A stretch of 64,000 bases of DNA from Agrobacterium vitis (lineage in GTDB: Bacteria > Pseudomonadota > Alphaproteobacteria > Rhizobiales > Rhizobiaceae). The translations under genes were made by a program, and so were the position numbers. This document shows positions 8,361 through 17,786 of this stretch, one piece after another. The stretch is taken from positions 2,919,001 through 2,983,000 of the forward strand of contig NZ_JACXXJ020000005.1 of assembly GCF_014926405.1 (NCBI RefSeq), read 5' to 3'. Below the pieces are notes generated by a model, which was not told where the DNA came from, ran no database searches, and worked only from the letters and a program-made list of their open reading frames with translations. Numbering within the stretch: position 1 is the first letter of the stretch; each line of letters begins with the position of its first letter.

Positions 8361-10850
8361 TTACCGTCCCATGATCACATCCAGCAGCGTGGTCTTTCCA
8401 TCGCCATGGCTCTGCGCGCGGGGCTGTTGTCCTTCACCGACATCGGCCGGAGGCGCATAGCCGCCATCAGCACCATAAGGATTACTGTCCGGATCTTCAC
8501 CCGGATAGCCATCCTCAGCCATGGGATCGTTGCGACGCAAAGCACCCGGCGGGACCCGACCTTCCAGAACGGCACCATCGCGTGGATTGACCGGCGGACG
8601 AGGTTGCACGGGGGCCTGACCCGGGATTTGACCCTGGTTCTGGCTTGGCATCTGGCGCGCCTGGGGCGGATAAGCCGGGCTGACATTATCGGGCGCATTG
8701 CCGGACAGCGGACCCGGCGTGTTGGCAGGCGCTGGTGGCGCCGGCGGATAGCTGTTTTCCTGATCAGCAGGGGCAGGCGTGGACGGCGTGCCGGACAGGA
8801 CCTGCTGGATCATCGTCGTCAGCGACGGACTTTCCTCGGTCTGTGGCGTCGGATCGCCAAACAACGGCACGGGTGTTAGCCCTTTATGGGCAACCGTCAT
8901 GAAATCCTTCCAGGTCTTGGCAGGAAGACCGCCGCCGGTCACCTTCTTCATCGGCGCCCCGTCGTCATTGCCGAACCACACGCCGGTGGTGAGATTGCTG
9001 GTAAAGCCGACAAACAGCGCGTCGCGGAACGACTGTGTCGTTCCGGTCTTGCCAGCCGCTTGCCAGTTCTTGAGCTTGGCGGCCTTGCCGGTGCCCTCGG
9101 TCATCACAGATTCCATCATTCGGGTCATCTGCCCAACAACCTGCTGATTGAGCACCCGCGGCGGCTCGCCGTAGTCGGCTGTATAAAGCACCTTGCCATC
9201 GGCATCGGCAATCTGGCTGATCACATGCGGGGTTGCCTTGTAGCCGCCATTCATGAAGGGCGCATAGGCTGCCGTCAGCTCCAGCAGCGACACTTCCGAG
9301 GTGCCGAGCGCAATCGACGCATTGCTTTGCAGATCCGATTCGACACCGAGCCGGTGGGCAAGCTTGATCACTTGATCCGGGCCAACCTCCATGACCAGCT
9401 GGGCGGCAATGGTGTTGAGCGAATGGGCGAGCGCGTAGGAAAGCGTCACCGGTCCATTGTATTTCTGCTCGTAGTTTTCAGGGGTCCAATTGCCAATCTT
9501 CACCGGACCGTCATTGCGGACAGTGCTGGGCGTATCGCCGATTTCCATGGCGGCGGCATAAACGAAGGGCTTGAAAGCCGAACCGGGCTGGCGCTTGGCC
9601 GTCACGGCCCGATTGAACTGACTGGTCGCATAATCCCGACCACCGACCAAAGCACGCACCGCGCCATTGCCATCGATGGCGACAAGAGCCGCTTGCGAGG
9701 CATTGGATTTCTTGCCGTCCTTGTCCAGCGTGGCAGCAATTGCGGCCTGCGCCGCATCCTCCAGCGTCGGATCGATGGTCGTGGTGACGACAATGTCCTG
9801 TTTGACCTCGCCGATCAGCCCTTTCAACTGGCCCGCCACCATGTCGGCCACATATTGGCCTGCACCATCGGCCTGCCGCTTGGCGTGGTCCGGGGACTGT
9901 TTCATGGCGCGGTCGAAGTCGCTGTCCGTGATGTAGCCCTGTTCGCGCATGGCGCCCAGCACGACCTTGGCCCGATCCTGGGCCGGCTTTGGATCGTTGA
10001 CCGGCGACAGCCGCGACGGCGCCTGAACCAACCCGGCCAAAAGCGCCGCTTCGCCCAGATTGACGTCACGCGCGGAGGTATTGAAATAGCGCCGCGATGC
10101 CGCTTCGACGCCATAGGCATTGTCACCAAAATAGACCCGGTTCAGATACATGGCCAGGATCTGATCCTTGGTATATTTCTGCTCCAGCCACAGCGATAGC
10201 AGCACTTCCTGTACTTTGCGCTCAAAGGTCTTCTTGGGCGACAGAAACAGGTTTCGGGCCAATTGCTGGGTGATGGTCGATCCGCCCTGAGCCTTATGGC
10301 CCAGCAGAATATTGGTGACGAAGGCGCGGCCAACCCCGATGAAATCGACACCGAAATGGTGGTAAAACCGCTTGTCCTCAATCGCCACGATCGCTTCCGG
10401 CAGATAGGGCGACATTTCATCGATGGACAAGGCTTCGCCACCGGTGACACCGCGATTGGCGATCAATGCGCCATCGACAGAGACAATCTTGATATTCGGC
10501 GCGCGGGCCGGCACGGTCCAGGAACTGGCGCTTGGCATCTGGGCGGCAAAATAGATGACCAGGCCAACGACGCCGATCGTTCCCCATATACCCAGCACCA
10601 CGCACCAGTAGAACAGCCTGCGGATACCACCAAAGAGGCCGCCGGACTGAACTTTCTCACGTTTCGGGCGCGGATCGGCAACCTCTCTCGACCGTTTGGA
10701 ACTGGTGGCTGGCATTTTTTTCCCACCCGAGGCCGTGCGTCCGCCGAGCACGCGATCATTGCTGTCGAGCCTGATCTCGTCACCATCCTCATTCTCAGCG
10801 TCGCCAAGCCTGGGCTCAATGCGGTTTCGTGACTTTTTCATGCCTGCCAT
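8361..10850 (-). CDS. Class A penicillin-binding protein (PBP1A-type)
   Basis: 829 aa bifunctional peptidoglycan glycosyltransferase/transpeptidase. Order: a charged cytoplasmic tail of about 75 residues, one membrane anchor (FYWCVVLGIWGTIGVVGLV), then the glycosyltransferase (IEDKRFYHHFGVD with catalytic Glu; QGGSTITQQLARNLFL). The transpeptidase follows with SxxK in GSAFKPF, SxN in HSLNTIA and KTGTTQ. The last 150 residues are Pro/Gln-rich and low complexity, ending EGQQPRAQSHGDGKTTLLDVIMGR. It lies upstream of dnaK but 320 bp away. No terminator is clear. Confidence 0.93.
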   Translation of the reverse strand: MAGMKKSRNRIEPRLGDAENEDGDEIRLDSNDRVLGGRTASGGKKMPATSSKRSREVADPRPKREKVQSGGLFGGIRRLFYWCVVLGIWGTIGVVGLVIYFAAQMPSASSWTVPARAPNIKIVSVDGALIANRGVTGGEALSIDEMSPYLPEAIVAIEDKRFYHHFGVDFIGVGRAFVTNILLGHKAQGGSTITQQLARNLFLSPKKTFERKVQEVLLSLWLEQKYTKDQILAMYLNRVYFGDNAYGVEAASRRYFNTSARDVNLGEAALLAGLVQAPSRLSPVNDPKPAQDRAKVVLGAMREQGYITDSDFDRAMKQSPDHAKRQADGAGQYVADMVAGQLKGLIGEVKQDIVVTTTIDPTLEDAAQAAIAATLDKDGKKSNASQAALVAIDGNGAVRALVGGRDYATSQFNRAVTAKRQPGSAFKPFVYAAAMEIGDTPSTVRNDGPVKIGNWTPENYEQKYNGPVTLSYALAHSLNTIAAQLVMEVGPDQVIKLAHRLGVESDLQSNASIALGTSEVSLLELTAAYAPFMNGGYKATPHVISQIADADGKVLYTADYGEPPRVLNQQVVGQMTRMMESVMTEGTGKAAKLKNWQAAGKTGTTQSFRDALFVGFTSNLTTGVWFGNDDGAPMKKVTGGGLPAKTWKDFMTVAHKGLTPVPLFGDPTPQTEESPSLTTMIQQVLSGTPSTPAPADQENSYPPAPPAPANTPGPLSGNAPDNVSPAYPPQARQMPSQNQGQIPGQAPVQPRPPVNPRDGAVLEGRVPPGALRRNDPMAEDGYPGEDPDSNPYGADGGYAPPADVGEGQQPRAQSHGDGKTTLLDVIMGR

Positions 10851-11063
10851 GGCGCGAGGGCCGTTCTCCAGAAGGGTGCCAGAAAGGTAATCATAGGGGC
10901 TGCTTCAATCCCTGCTTATAATGTCTTGGGCATGGATGGAAGACGGATGGGACGAGCAATGCATGTCCGTTGATTCCATCCCATTGCGTTCTTTTCGAGA
11001 ACCGAATGGAACCAAAGCGGCATGGAACCGTTATTTTCACGAAAACACAACAGGGAGTTACCC

Positions 11064-11387
11064 ATGGCTGATACGACGCGTATGCAAGCTGAAATGCGTG
11101 AGCTTCAGGCTCAGATCGCGCAATTGAAGGACAAGTTGGCTGAGCAGGGTCATTCTGTGGCCGATCAGGTTCGCGGAACCACATCTCATGCGCTGAGCAA
11201 CGCTGCCCGCAGCGCGCAGGACGTGGCACGCTATGCCAAGGATGAGGCAACATCGGTTGCTGGTATCGTGCGCGAGCATCCGACTGCAACATCGACCGCT
11301 CTGCTCGGCATTGCTCTGGTGGGTGCGTTCATTGGTTATCTGGTGGCAAGCCAGTCCACGCCAGAACCCCGCCGTCGTTGGTACTAA
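11064..11387 (+). CDS. DUF883 / ElaB-YqjD-like membrane protein
   Basis: 107 aa from ATG 11064, chosen because GGGAG lies 7 nt upstream; an ATG at 11022 lacks such a site. The amphipathic N-terminus (MQAEMRELQAQIAQLKDKLAE) is probably a coiled coil. It is followed by an Ala-rich helix and one C-terminal membrane segment (STALLGIALVGAFIGYLVA) ending PRRRWY. This layout matches the DUF883 family, small inner-membrane proteins linked in E. coli to ribosome binding in stationary phase. Role here is inferred. Confidence 0.8.
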   Translation: MADTTRMQAEMRELQAQIAQLKDKLAEQGHSVADQVRGTTSHALSNAARSAQDVARYAKDEATSVAGIVREHPTATSTALLGIALVGAFIGYLVASQSTPEPRRRWY

Positions 11388-11452
11388 GGCACTGATCTAA
11401 AACTGCCATGCAGTTTCGGAAAATAGGCATTCGTCGTTTTATGGCGAGGAGG

Positions 11453-11482
11453 AAAGGCGGCGCAGGGTGCGCCGCCTTTTTT
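11453..11482 (+). terminator. Rho-independent terminator
   Basis: AAAGGCGGCGCA / TGCGCCGCCTTTTTT with a 3-nt loop. It is a strong 12-bp stem with a run of six T, 65 bp after the DUF883 stop. Confidence 0.9.
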
Positions 11483-11515
11483 GTATTCGATCACTGATAT
11501 CAATGACCCTTTATC

Positions 11516-11974
11516 TTATTGGCAGACATCGACCCATTCCGCCCCGGTTAGATCGACTATGCGTTGCGGCGCAATCTTGACGGCGGAATTGGTGGCTCCG
11601 GCGGCTGGGACGACGATGTCGAAACGCTGCAACGACATATCGCAAAACACAGGAAGCGGCGTTGCCAGCCCGAAAGGACAAACACCGCCCACTGGATGGC
11701 CGGTCAGCGCCACGACCTCTTCCGCTCCCAGCATACGGGGTTTGCCCCCGAACCGCTCCTTGAATTTCTTGTTGTCCAGCCTTCGCTCGCCTGCGGCAAC
11801 CACCAGCATGGTGATGTCCCCAACCCGCAAACACAGGGTCTTGGCAATTTGGTCCGGCTCAACGCCATGCGCCAAGGCGGCCAAAGGCACGGTGGCCGAG
11901 CTTTGCTCGGTTTCAATCACGGTGATATCCGGCGCATGGGCCGAAAAGAAATCTTGAACGGATGTAAGGCTCAT
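11516..11974 (-). CDS. YbaK/EbsC-type aminoacyl-tRNA deacylase
   Basis: 152 aa. The family hydrolyses mischarged tRNAs in trans, for example Cys-tRNA(Pro). The fold is shown by the N-terminal FFSAHAPDITVIETEQSSAT, VEPDQIAKTLCLRVGD with the conserved Lys, and GHPVGGVCPFGL with the GxxxGGxxPFG loop. ATG 11974 (MSLTSVQDFF) fits family starts. The open frame continues upstream to 12169, but that part translates the tandem repeat and is unlikely to be coding. Substrate specificity is not determined. Confidence 0.85.
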   Translation of the reverse strand: MSLTSVQDFFSAHAPDITVIETEQSSATVPLAALAHGVEPDQIAKTLCLRVGDITMLVVAAGERRLDNKKFKERFGGKPRMLGAEEVVALTGHPVGGVCPFGLATPLPVFCDMSLQRFDIVVPAAGATNSAVKIAPQRIVDLTGAEWVDVCQ

Positions 11975-12013
11975 AGTCTTTTCATAAAAGGACCAGCGCC
12001 GACCTGCAAGAGC

Positions 12014-12109
12014 TTGCAGACATCGGATGATCTTGCAGACATCGGATGATCTTGCAGACATCGGATGATCTTGCAGACATCGGATGATCTTGCAGACATC
12101 GGGATGATC
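12014..12109. repeat. Tandem array of a 19-bp unit, five copies
   Basis: Four perfect copies of TTGCAGACATCGGATGATC (12014-12089) are followed by a fifth with one extra G (12090-12109). The array lies 40 bp upstream of the YbaK-type gene start, in its presumed leader or promoter. Each unit contains GATG-N10-CATC symmetry. The unit length is not a multiple of three, and slippage could change copy number. Confidence 0.95.
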
Positions 12110-12247
12110 AACAAAATAACTGGCAAGAAAATCAACTGGAGCCCTTGAAAAGCCGCAATGAGATGCCATTTATGATGAAGACGTGAAGGACGGGGCATTG
12201 CTGCCGAGGTCGCTTGACGATGCTTAACACAAGTTTAGGCATTTGGC

Positions 12248-12390
12248 GCGATACTCATGAAAAGGCAGCAAACAGGGTGAGAACCCGGTCCTCCTTCAGG
12301 TTGAAGCCTCGCGCTTCGTTGACCACGGATGTACTGGCAACGATAAGAGCGAGTTTTGGAAAGGTCGGGTTTACTCCCCGGCCTTTTTGC
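12248..12390 (+). ncRNA. Candidate small RNA (orphan promoter and terminator)
   Basis: No convincing gene exists between 12110 and 12440. On the plus strand a CTTGAC box (12213-12218, the alphaproteobacterial sigma-70 -35 consensus) is followed at 17 bp by a weak -10 (TAGGCA). About 115 bp further on there is a hairpin GGTCGGG/CCCGGCC plus TTTTT (12363-12388), a plus-strand terminator with no gene upstream. A CCTCC stretch near 12291 could be unpaired. The call rests only on this arrangement. Confidence 0.35.
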
Positions 12391-12440
12391 TTTTCTGGCC
12401 CCTTATCATTTTTCCACGCCACGATACGCGATCCAAATGA

Positions 12441-12466
12441 AAACGCCCGGAATTCGTCCGGGCGTC
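12441..12466 (-). terminator. Terminator of the M20 peptidase gene
   Basis: On the minus strand CGCCCGGA, a short loop, then TCCGGGCG followed by TTTTC. It lies 22 bp after the stop of the gene ending at 12488. Confidence 0.8.
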
Positions 12467-12487
12467 GTCGCAATCGCGTGTTTGGTA

Positions 12488-13876
12488 TCAGTGCGCCAGC
12501 GCATCCAGAATACGGATCCAGGACCGGATACCCTTGTGGAAAGATTCCAGCTCGTATTTTTCATTGGGCGAATGGATGCGGTCATCCACCAGGCCAAAGC
12601 CGACCAGCAGCGAATCCATGCCCAGCATGGTCTGGAAATCCCCGACAATCGGGATAGAGCCGCCCATGCCGATCACTTCAGCGGGCTTTGGCCATTCATC
12701 CGACAGAGCGGATTTAGCCTTGGTCAGGAAGGGCGAATCATAGGGAAGCTGGATGGCTGGCGATGCCCCATGCTCGTGGAATTCAACCGAGCAATCGCCG
12801 GGAATGCGCGCCTTGACGAAAGCCCGGAAGTTTTCGCGGATTTTCGCCGGGTCCTGCTCACCGACCAGACGGAAAGACACTTTCGCTGACGCCTTGGAGG
12901 CGATCACGGTCTTGAAGCCTTCGCCGGTATAGCCACCGGTAATGCCGTTGACTTCGGCGGTCGGACGCGCCCAGGTCAATTCCAGGACGCTGCGGCCTGT
13001 TTCGCCTGATGGGATCGACAGGCCGACATCATTGAGAAATTTGTCGGCAGTGCGGCCCAGCTTTTCCCAGGAGGCCTTGATGTTGACTGGTGTCTCCTCG
13101 ACACCCTCGTAGAAACCATCAATGGTGACCCGGCCCGTCTCGTCATGCAGGTCGGCCAGCACCTTGGCGAGAATGTGGATCGGATTGGCCGCAGCCCCGC
13201 CGAACAGGCCGGAATGCAGATCACGATCCGCCGCCGTCACCGTCACTTCCTCGCCGACAAGGCCGCGCAGGGCTGCCGCAATCGCCGGGGTCTCTCGGTC
13301 CCACATGCCGGTGTCGCAGACCAGGGCGAAATCGCATTTCAGCTCACCCGCATTGGCCGCAAGAAATGGCTTCAGCGATGGCGAGCCGGATTCCTCTTCG
13401 CCCTCGAACAGGATGGTGATCTTGATGGGCAGGCCGCCATGCACGGCCTTATAGGCCCGGCAGGCCTCGACGAAGGTCATCAATTGGCCCTTGTCATCGG
13501 AGGTGCCGCGTCCGGTGATCACCTTACGGCCCGGCTCGATTTCCTTGATAGCAGGCTCGAACGGATCGTTTTCCCAAAGATTGAGCGGATCGACCGGCTG
13601 CACATCGTAATGGCCGTAAAACAGCACATGCGGCGCATCCGGGCGGTCAGCATCGTGATGACCAACGACCATCGGGTGACCGGGCGTGTCGCGCACGGAG
13701 GCATTGAAGCCTAGACCCTTCAGCTCCTGCGCCAGCCATTCCGCTGCCTTACGGCAATCGGCCTTATAGGCCGGATCGGTGGAAATCGAGGGAATGCGGA
13801 CAAGGTCGAAAAGCCGATCAAGGCTTTGTGGCAGCGCCTTGTCGGCCTCGGCGAGAATGGGAGCTAGATCGGTCAT
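12488..13876 (-). CDS. M20-family metallopeptidase (dipeptidase)
   Basis: 462 aa zinc amidohydrolase of the ArgE/DapE/CPG2 group, likely hydrolysing dipeptides or acyl-amino acids in the cytosol. Metal-site motifs in order: YGHYDVQP (His, Asp), GRGTSDDKGQ (bridging Asp), EGEEESGSP (catalytic Glu and metal Glu), CDTGMW, and a C-terminal metal His in the last 40 residues. ATG 13876 is preferred over 13882 because AGGA lies 7 nt before it. Ordinary member of the family. Precise substrate unknown. Confidence 0.9.
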   Translation of the reverse strand: MTDLAPILAEADKALPQSLDRLFDLVRIPSISTDPAYKADCRKAAEWLAQELKGLGFNASVRDTPGHPMVVGHHDADRPDAPHVLFYGHYDVQPVDPLNLWENDPFEPAIKEIEPGRKVITGRGTSDDKGQLMTFVEACRAYKAVHGGLPIKITILFEGEEESGSPSLKPFLAANAGELKCDFALVCDTGMWDRETPAIAAALRGLVGEEVTVTAADRDLHSGLFGGAAANPIHILAKVLADLHDETGRVTIDGFYEGVEETPVNIKASWEKLGRTADKFLNDVGLSIPSGETGRSVLELTWARPTAEVNGITGGYTGEGFKTVIASKASAKVSFRLVGEQDPAKIRENFRAFVKARIPGDCSVEFHEHGASPAIQLPYDSPFLTKAKSALSDEWPKPAEVIGMGGSIPIVGDFQTMLGMDSLLVGFGLVDDRIHSPNEKYELESFHKGIRSWIRILDALAH

Positions 13877-13948
13877 GGGCATGTCCTGGACTGTTCAAAT
13901 CAGCCGGGACGATAGACCATGAGCCCGACAGTTTCGAGACAAACAGCG

Positions 13949-14398
13949 TCAAATATTTGAGCTTTTGTCGCTGCTGCGGGCATTTTCCAGGGCCTGACGA
14001 ATGAATTCCAGCATCAATTCCTTCTCGAAACGCCGAAACCCATGGAAAAGAGCGTCATCCGCCTCGCAGGCGGCAGAAATCGCCTGATCCCGCAGCCCCT
14101 CCCCCTTGGCGGTCAGGAAAACCAGTTGCGCACGTCGATCGCTAGGATGGGGCTTTCGCTCGATCAATCCGTCACGCTCCATGCGAGACAGGGTATTGGC
14201 CATGGTCGCCTGTTCCACAGCCACCCGCTCCAGCAATTGCTTCTGGGTCAGGCCTTGCTCTTCCCAAAGCTCCAGCAGGATTGGAAACTGACCGGCGGAA
14301 AAGCCCAGCCCCTCGGCCCGAACCTGCAAGGCACGGGCAAATTCCTTGGCGAGCTGGCTCACGAGATAGGTTGGCGATTGCCGACGATCAAACAGCAT
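13949..14398 (-). CDS. MarR-family transcriptional regulator
   Basis: 149 aa winged-helix repressor. The recognition region reads LTQKQLLERVAVEQATMANTLSRMERDGLIERKPHPSDRRAQLVFLT, with the DxRA(x)2V wing typical of MarR. Dimerisation helices lie at both ends. It is followed 70 bp later on the same strand by the M20 peptidase; control of that gene is possible but not shown. Confidence 0.9.
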   Translation of the reverse strand: MLFDRRQSPTYLVSQLAKEFARALQVRAEGLGFSAGQFPILLELWEEQGLTQKQLLERVAVEQATMANTLSRMERDGLIERKPHPSDRRAQLVFLTAKGEGLRDQAISAACEADDALFHGFRRFEKELMLEFIRQALENARSSDKSSNI

Positions 14399-14470
14399 GG
14401 TGTCGATGATAGGCCGGTTTCAAAGCCGAGGCAATGTGGCCACCTCTATAGCAGAAATGCCAGGCACAAA

Positions 14471-14603
14471 CAAAAAAGTCGTCACGGCTGGAGGCGGCGC
14501 CGTGACGACTTTTCGTAACAGGGGACAAAGGCCCGGAGAGGGGGGATAAGGCCTTTGTCCTGAAGTCTGAAGCGGCGGGGGACGAGCCAACTTTCAGACT
14601 GCG
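14471..14603 (-). ncRNA. Probable alpha-r14-like trans-acting small RNA
   Basis: The 386-bp gap between marR and polA holds three hairpins. Read on the minus strand: an 8-bp stem (14600-14593 with 14571-14564) and an 11-bp stem GGACAAAGGCC (14560-14550 with 14533-14523). The third is a 15-bp terminator stem (14513-14499 with 14488-14474) ending in TTTTTTG. All three loops are C-rich only on this strand: GTCCCCCGCC, CCCCCCTCTCC and GCCGCCTCCA. Three stem-loops with anti-Shine-Dalgarno loops in about 130 nt are the hallmark of the rhizobial alpha-r14 / cuckoo sRNA group. No clear -35/-10 was found. Confidence 0.6.
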
Positions 14604-14784
14604 GTGCTAATCATGCGCCGCTGACTAGTAAATGCGCGGCCAAATGTGTTTTTTCAAGGGAAGGAATGATTACAAAGCGGTAAGCTTTTCGTGATGACAC
14701 AGAAAAATCGTCACTTCACTCTGTAAACGGTTTTGGCGTGATGTGGCATGGACCTTTTTGAGCCGCCGCGCTATCCCTTGGCGC

Positions 14785-17763
14785 ATGAAAAAAGGCGATC
14801 ATCTCTTTCTTGTCGACGGCTCCGGCTTCATCTTCCGGGCCTTCCATGCGCTTCCGGCGCTGACCCGCAAATCGGACGGGCTGCCGGTCGGCGCGGTCTC
14901 GGGCTTTTGCAATATGATGTGGAAGCTGCTGACCGAAGCACGCGACACGTCAGTCGGCGTCACACCCACCCACCTTGCTGTGATTTTCGACTATTCGTCA
15001 AAAACCTTCCGCAAGGATCTCTATCCCGAATACAAGGCCAATCGCTCCGCCCCGCCGGAAGATCTCGTGCCACAATTCGGACTGATCCGCCAGGCGACGC
15101 GGGCTTTCAACCTGCCCTGCATCGAAACCGAAGGCTTCGAGGCCGATGACATTATCGCCACCTATGCGCGGGCCGCCGAAGCCATCGGAGCGGATGTCAC
15201 CATCGTCTCTTCCGACAAGGACCTGATGCAGTTGGTGACCACCAATGTCCATATGTATGACAGCATGAAGGACAAGCAGATTGGCATTCCCGATGTCATC
15301 GAGAAATGGGGCGTGCCGCCGGAAAAGATGATCGACCTGCAATCGCTGACCGGCGACAGCACCGATAATATTCCCGGCATTCCCGGCATCGGCCCGAAGA
15401 CGGCGGCGCAATTGCTGGAGGAATATGGCGATCTGGACACGCTGATGGCTCGGGCCTCCGAAATCAAGCAGAACAAGCGGCGCGAAAACATTCTGGCAGG
15501 CGCCGAACTGGTCAAGCTGTCACGGCAACTGGTGACGCTGCGCACCGACGTGCCGCTGGACATGCCGCTGGATGCGCTGATGCTGGAAAAGCAGGACGGA
15601 CCAAAGCTGGTCGCCTTCCTGAAGGCCATGGAATTCACCTCGCTGACACGGCGCGTCGCCGACAATTGCGATTGTGATGCCGGCGCCATCGAACCCGCCA
15701 CGATCTCGGTGGAATGGGGTTCGGCAGCCCGTGGCCCGGACCTCGACGCTGGTGCCACAGCTCAAACGCCCGCCTCCGGCCAAGAAGCCGGACCTTCGGC
15801 ACAATCCGCCAAGGCCGAGGGCGCGACGCCTGCCGATCTCGCCGCGGCCCGGCAATCGGCTTTTGGCGGTCAGCCCATCGACCGGTCCGCCTATGTGACC
15901 ATTCGCGATCTTCCCACCCTGGAAGGCTGGATTGCCTCGGCGCGGGAGGCCGGGTTTGTCGCCTTCGATACGGAAACCACCTCGCTTGATCCGATGCAAG
16001 CCGATCTGGTCGGTGTTTCGCTGGCCCTTCAGGACAATACGAAATCGCCGGGCGCAGCAACCATTCGCGCCGCCTATGTGCCGCTTGGCCATAAGACCGG
16101 GCGAGATGACCTGTTCAGCGACGGCCTGAAACTGGCAGAAAACCAGATCCCAATGGATGCGGCACTCGCCGCCCTGAAGGGCCTGCTGGAAGATGCTTCG
16201 GTTCTGAAAGTGGCGCAAAACCTGAAATACGATTACCTTGTCATGAAGCGGCACGGCATTGTGATCAGGGGCTTCGACGATACCATGCTGCTGTCCTATG
16301 TGCTGGAAGCTGGCGTCGGCGCGCATGGCATGGACAGCCTGTCGGAGCGGTGGCTCGGACATACGCCCATCCCCTATAAGGAGGTCGCTGGCTCCGGCAA
16401 ATCGCTTGTCACCTTCGATCTCGTCGATATCGACAAGGCGACCGCCTACGCCGCCGAGGATGCCGACGTCACGCTGCGTCTCTGGCTGGTGCTGAAACCA
16501 CGGCTTGCCGCCGTCGGCTTGACGCGGGTCTACGAGCGGCTGGAGCGGCCCCTGGTGCCGGTCCTGGCTAACATGGAAGAGCGCGGCATCACCATCGACC
16601 GGCAGATCCTCTCGCGGCTATCAGGCGAGTTGGCGCAGAAGGCTGCCGCCTTTGAAGACGAAATTTACGAACTGGCTGGTGAGCGCTTCAATGTCGGCTC
16701 GCCCAAACAGCTTGGGGATATCCTGTTTGGCAGAATGAACCTGCCCGGCGGCTCAAAAACCAAGACCGGTCAATGGTCCACATCTGCGCAGGTGCTGGAA
16801 GATCTGGCCGCCCAGGGTGAGCCCCTGCCCCGCAAGATCGTTGATTGGCGCCAGCTGACCAAGCTGAAATCCACCTATACCGACGCCCTGCCCGGCTATG
16901 TCCACCCGCAGACCAAGCGGGTCCACACATCCTATTCGATGGCGGCCACCACCACCGGTCGCCTGTCGTCATCCGAGCCGAACCTGCAAAACATCCCGGT
17001 GCGCACGGCAGAAGGCCGCAAGATCCGCACCGCCTTCATTTCTACCCCAGGCCATAAGCTGCTGTCTGCCGACTATAGCCAGATCGAGCTGCGGGTACTG
17101 GCCCATGTGGCGGACATTCCGCAATTGCGTCAGGCCTTTGCCGATGGGGTCGATATTCATGCGATGACGGCCTCTGAAATGTTCGGCGTGCCGGTGGATG
17201 GCATGCCGTCTGAAGTGCGCCGCCGCGCCAAGGCGATCAATTTCGGAATCATCTACGGTATTTCCGCCTTCGGTCTTGCCAACCAGCTCAACATTGAGCG
17301 GTCGGAGGCGGGCGAGTACATCAAGAAATATTTCGAGCGATTCCCCGGCATCAAGGACTATATGGAAAGCACCAAGGCTTTCGTGCGTGAGCATGGCTAT
17401 GTCGAAACCATTTTCGGACGGCGCGCCCATTACCCGGAGATCAAATCCTCCAACCCGTCAATGCGGGCCTTCAACGAGCGGGCAGCCATCAACGCGCCAA
17501 TCCAGGGTTCCGCCGCCGATGTCATCCGCCGCGCCATGGTGCAGGTGGAACCGGCGCTGGCCAAGGCCGGGCTTGGCGAGAAAACCCGGATGTTGCTCCA
17601 GGTGCATGACGAACTGATCTTCGAAGTCGAGGATGAGGCCATCGAGGCTGCCTTGCCGGTGATCGTCTCCACCATGGAAAATGCCGCCATGCCCGCCATC
17701 GCCATGCGCGTCCCACTCAAAGTCGATGCCCGCGCCGCCAACAATTGGGACGAAGCGCATTGA
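14785..17763 (+). CDS. polA: DNA polymerase I
   Basis: 992 aa from ATG 14785 (MKKGDHLFLVDGSGFIFRAFHAL), preferred over an in-frame GTG at 14743 because homologous PolA proteins begin here. The 5'-3' exonuclease spans about 1-290 (EGFEADDIIATYA, SSDKDLMQLV, GIPGIGPKTA). The 3'-5' proofreading domain is intact (FVAFDTETTSLD, NLKYDYLVMK, AAEDADVTLR). The polymerase carries SADYSQIELRVLAH, RRAKAINFGIIYG and QVHDELIFEV. An extra low-complexity Ala/Gly/Gln linker lies near residues 320-365. Confidence 0.98.
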   Translation: MKKGDHLFLVDGSGFIFRAFHALPALTRKSDGLPVGAVSGFCNMMWKLLTEARDTSVGVTPTHLAVIFDYSSKTFRKDLYPEYKANRSAPPEDLVPQFGLIRQATRAFNLPCIETEGFEADDIIATYARAAEAIGADVTIVSSDKDLMQLVTTNVHMYDSMKDKQIGIPDVIEKWGVPPEKMIDLQSLTGDSTDNIPGIPGIGPKTAAQLLEEYGDLDTLMARASEIKQNKRRENILAGAELVKLSRQLVTLRTDVPLDMPLDALMLEKQDGPKLVAFLKAMEFTSLTRRVADNCDCDAGAIEPATISVEWGSAARGPDLDAGATAQTPASGQEAGPSAQSAKAEGATPADLAAARQSAFGGQPIDRSAYVTIRDLPTLEGWIASAREAGFVAFDTETTSLDPMQADLVGVSLALQDNTKSPGAATIRAAYVPLGHKTGRDDLFSDGLKLAENQIPMDAALAALKGLLEDASVLKVAQNLKYDYLVMKRHGIVIRGFDDTMLLSYVLEAGVGAHGMDSLSERWLGHTPIPYKEVAGSGKSLVTFDLVDIDKATAYAAEDADVTLRLWLVLKPRLAAVGLTRVYERLERPLVPVLANMEERGITIDRQILSRLSGELAQKAAAFEDEIYELAGERFNVGSPKQLGDILFGRMNLPGGSKTKTGQWSTSAQVLEDLAAQGEPLPRKIVDWRQLTKLKSTYTDALPGYVHPQTKRVHTSYSMAATTTGRLSSSEPNLQNIPVRTAEGRKIRTAFISTPGHKLLSADYSQIELRVLAHVADIPQLRQAFADGVDIHAMTASEMFGVPVDGMPSEVRRRAKAINFGIIYGISAFGLANQLNIERSEAGEYIKKYFERFPGIKDYMESTKAFVREHGYVETIFGRRAHYPEIKSSNPSMRAFNERAAINAPIQGSAADVIRRAMVQVEPALAKAGLGEKTRMLLQVHDELIFEVEDEAIEAALPVIVSTMENAAMPAIAMRVPLKVDARAANNWDEAH

Positions 17764-17786
17764 CAGGCTTCTCCTGATTGGATTGG

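Noticed and set aside
12014..12109. CRISPR array
   Set aside because: The repeats are directly adjacent with no spacers and there are no cas genes nearby.
12214..12657. 147-codon plus-strand frame upstream of and into the M20 peptidase gene
   Set aside because: It runs through two hairpin terminators and antisense to the peptidase, and its composition is not protein-like.
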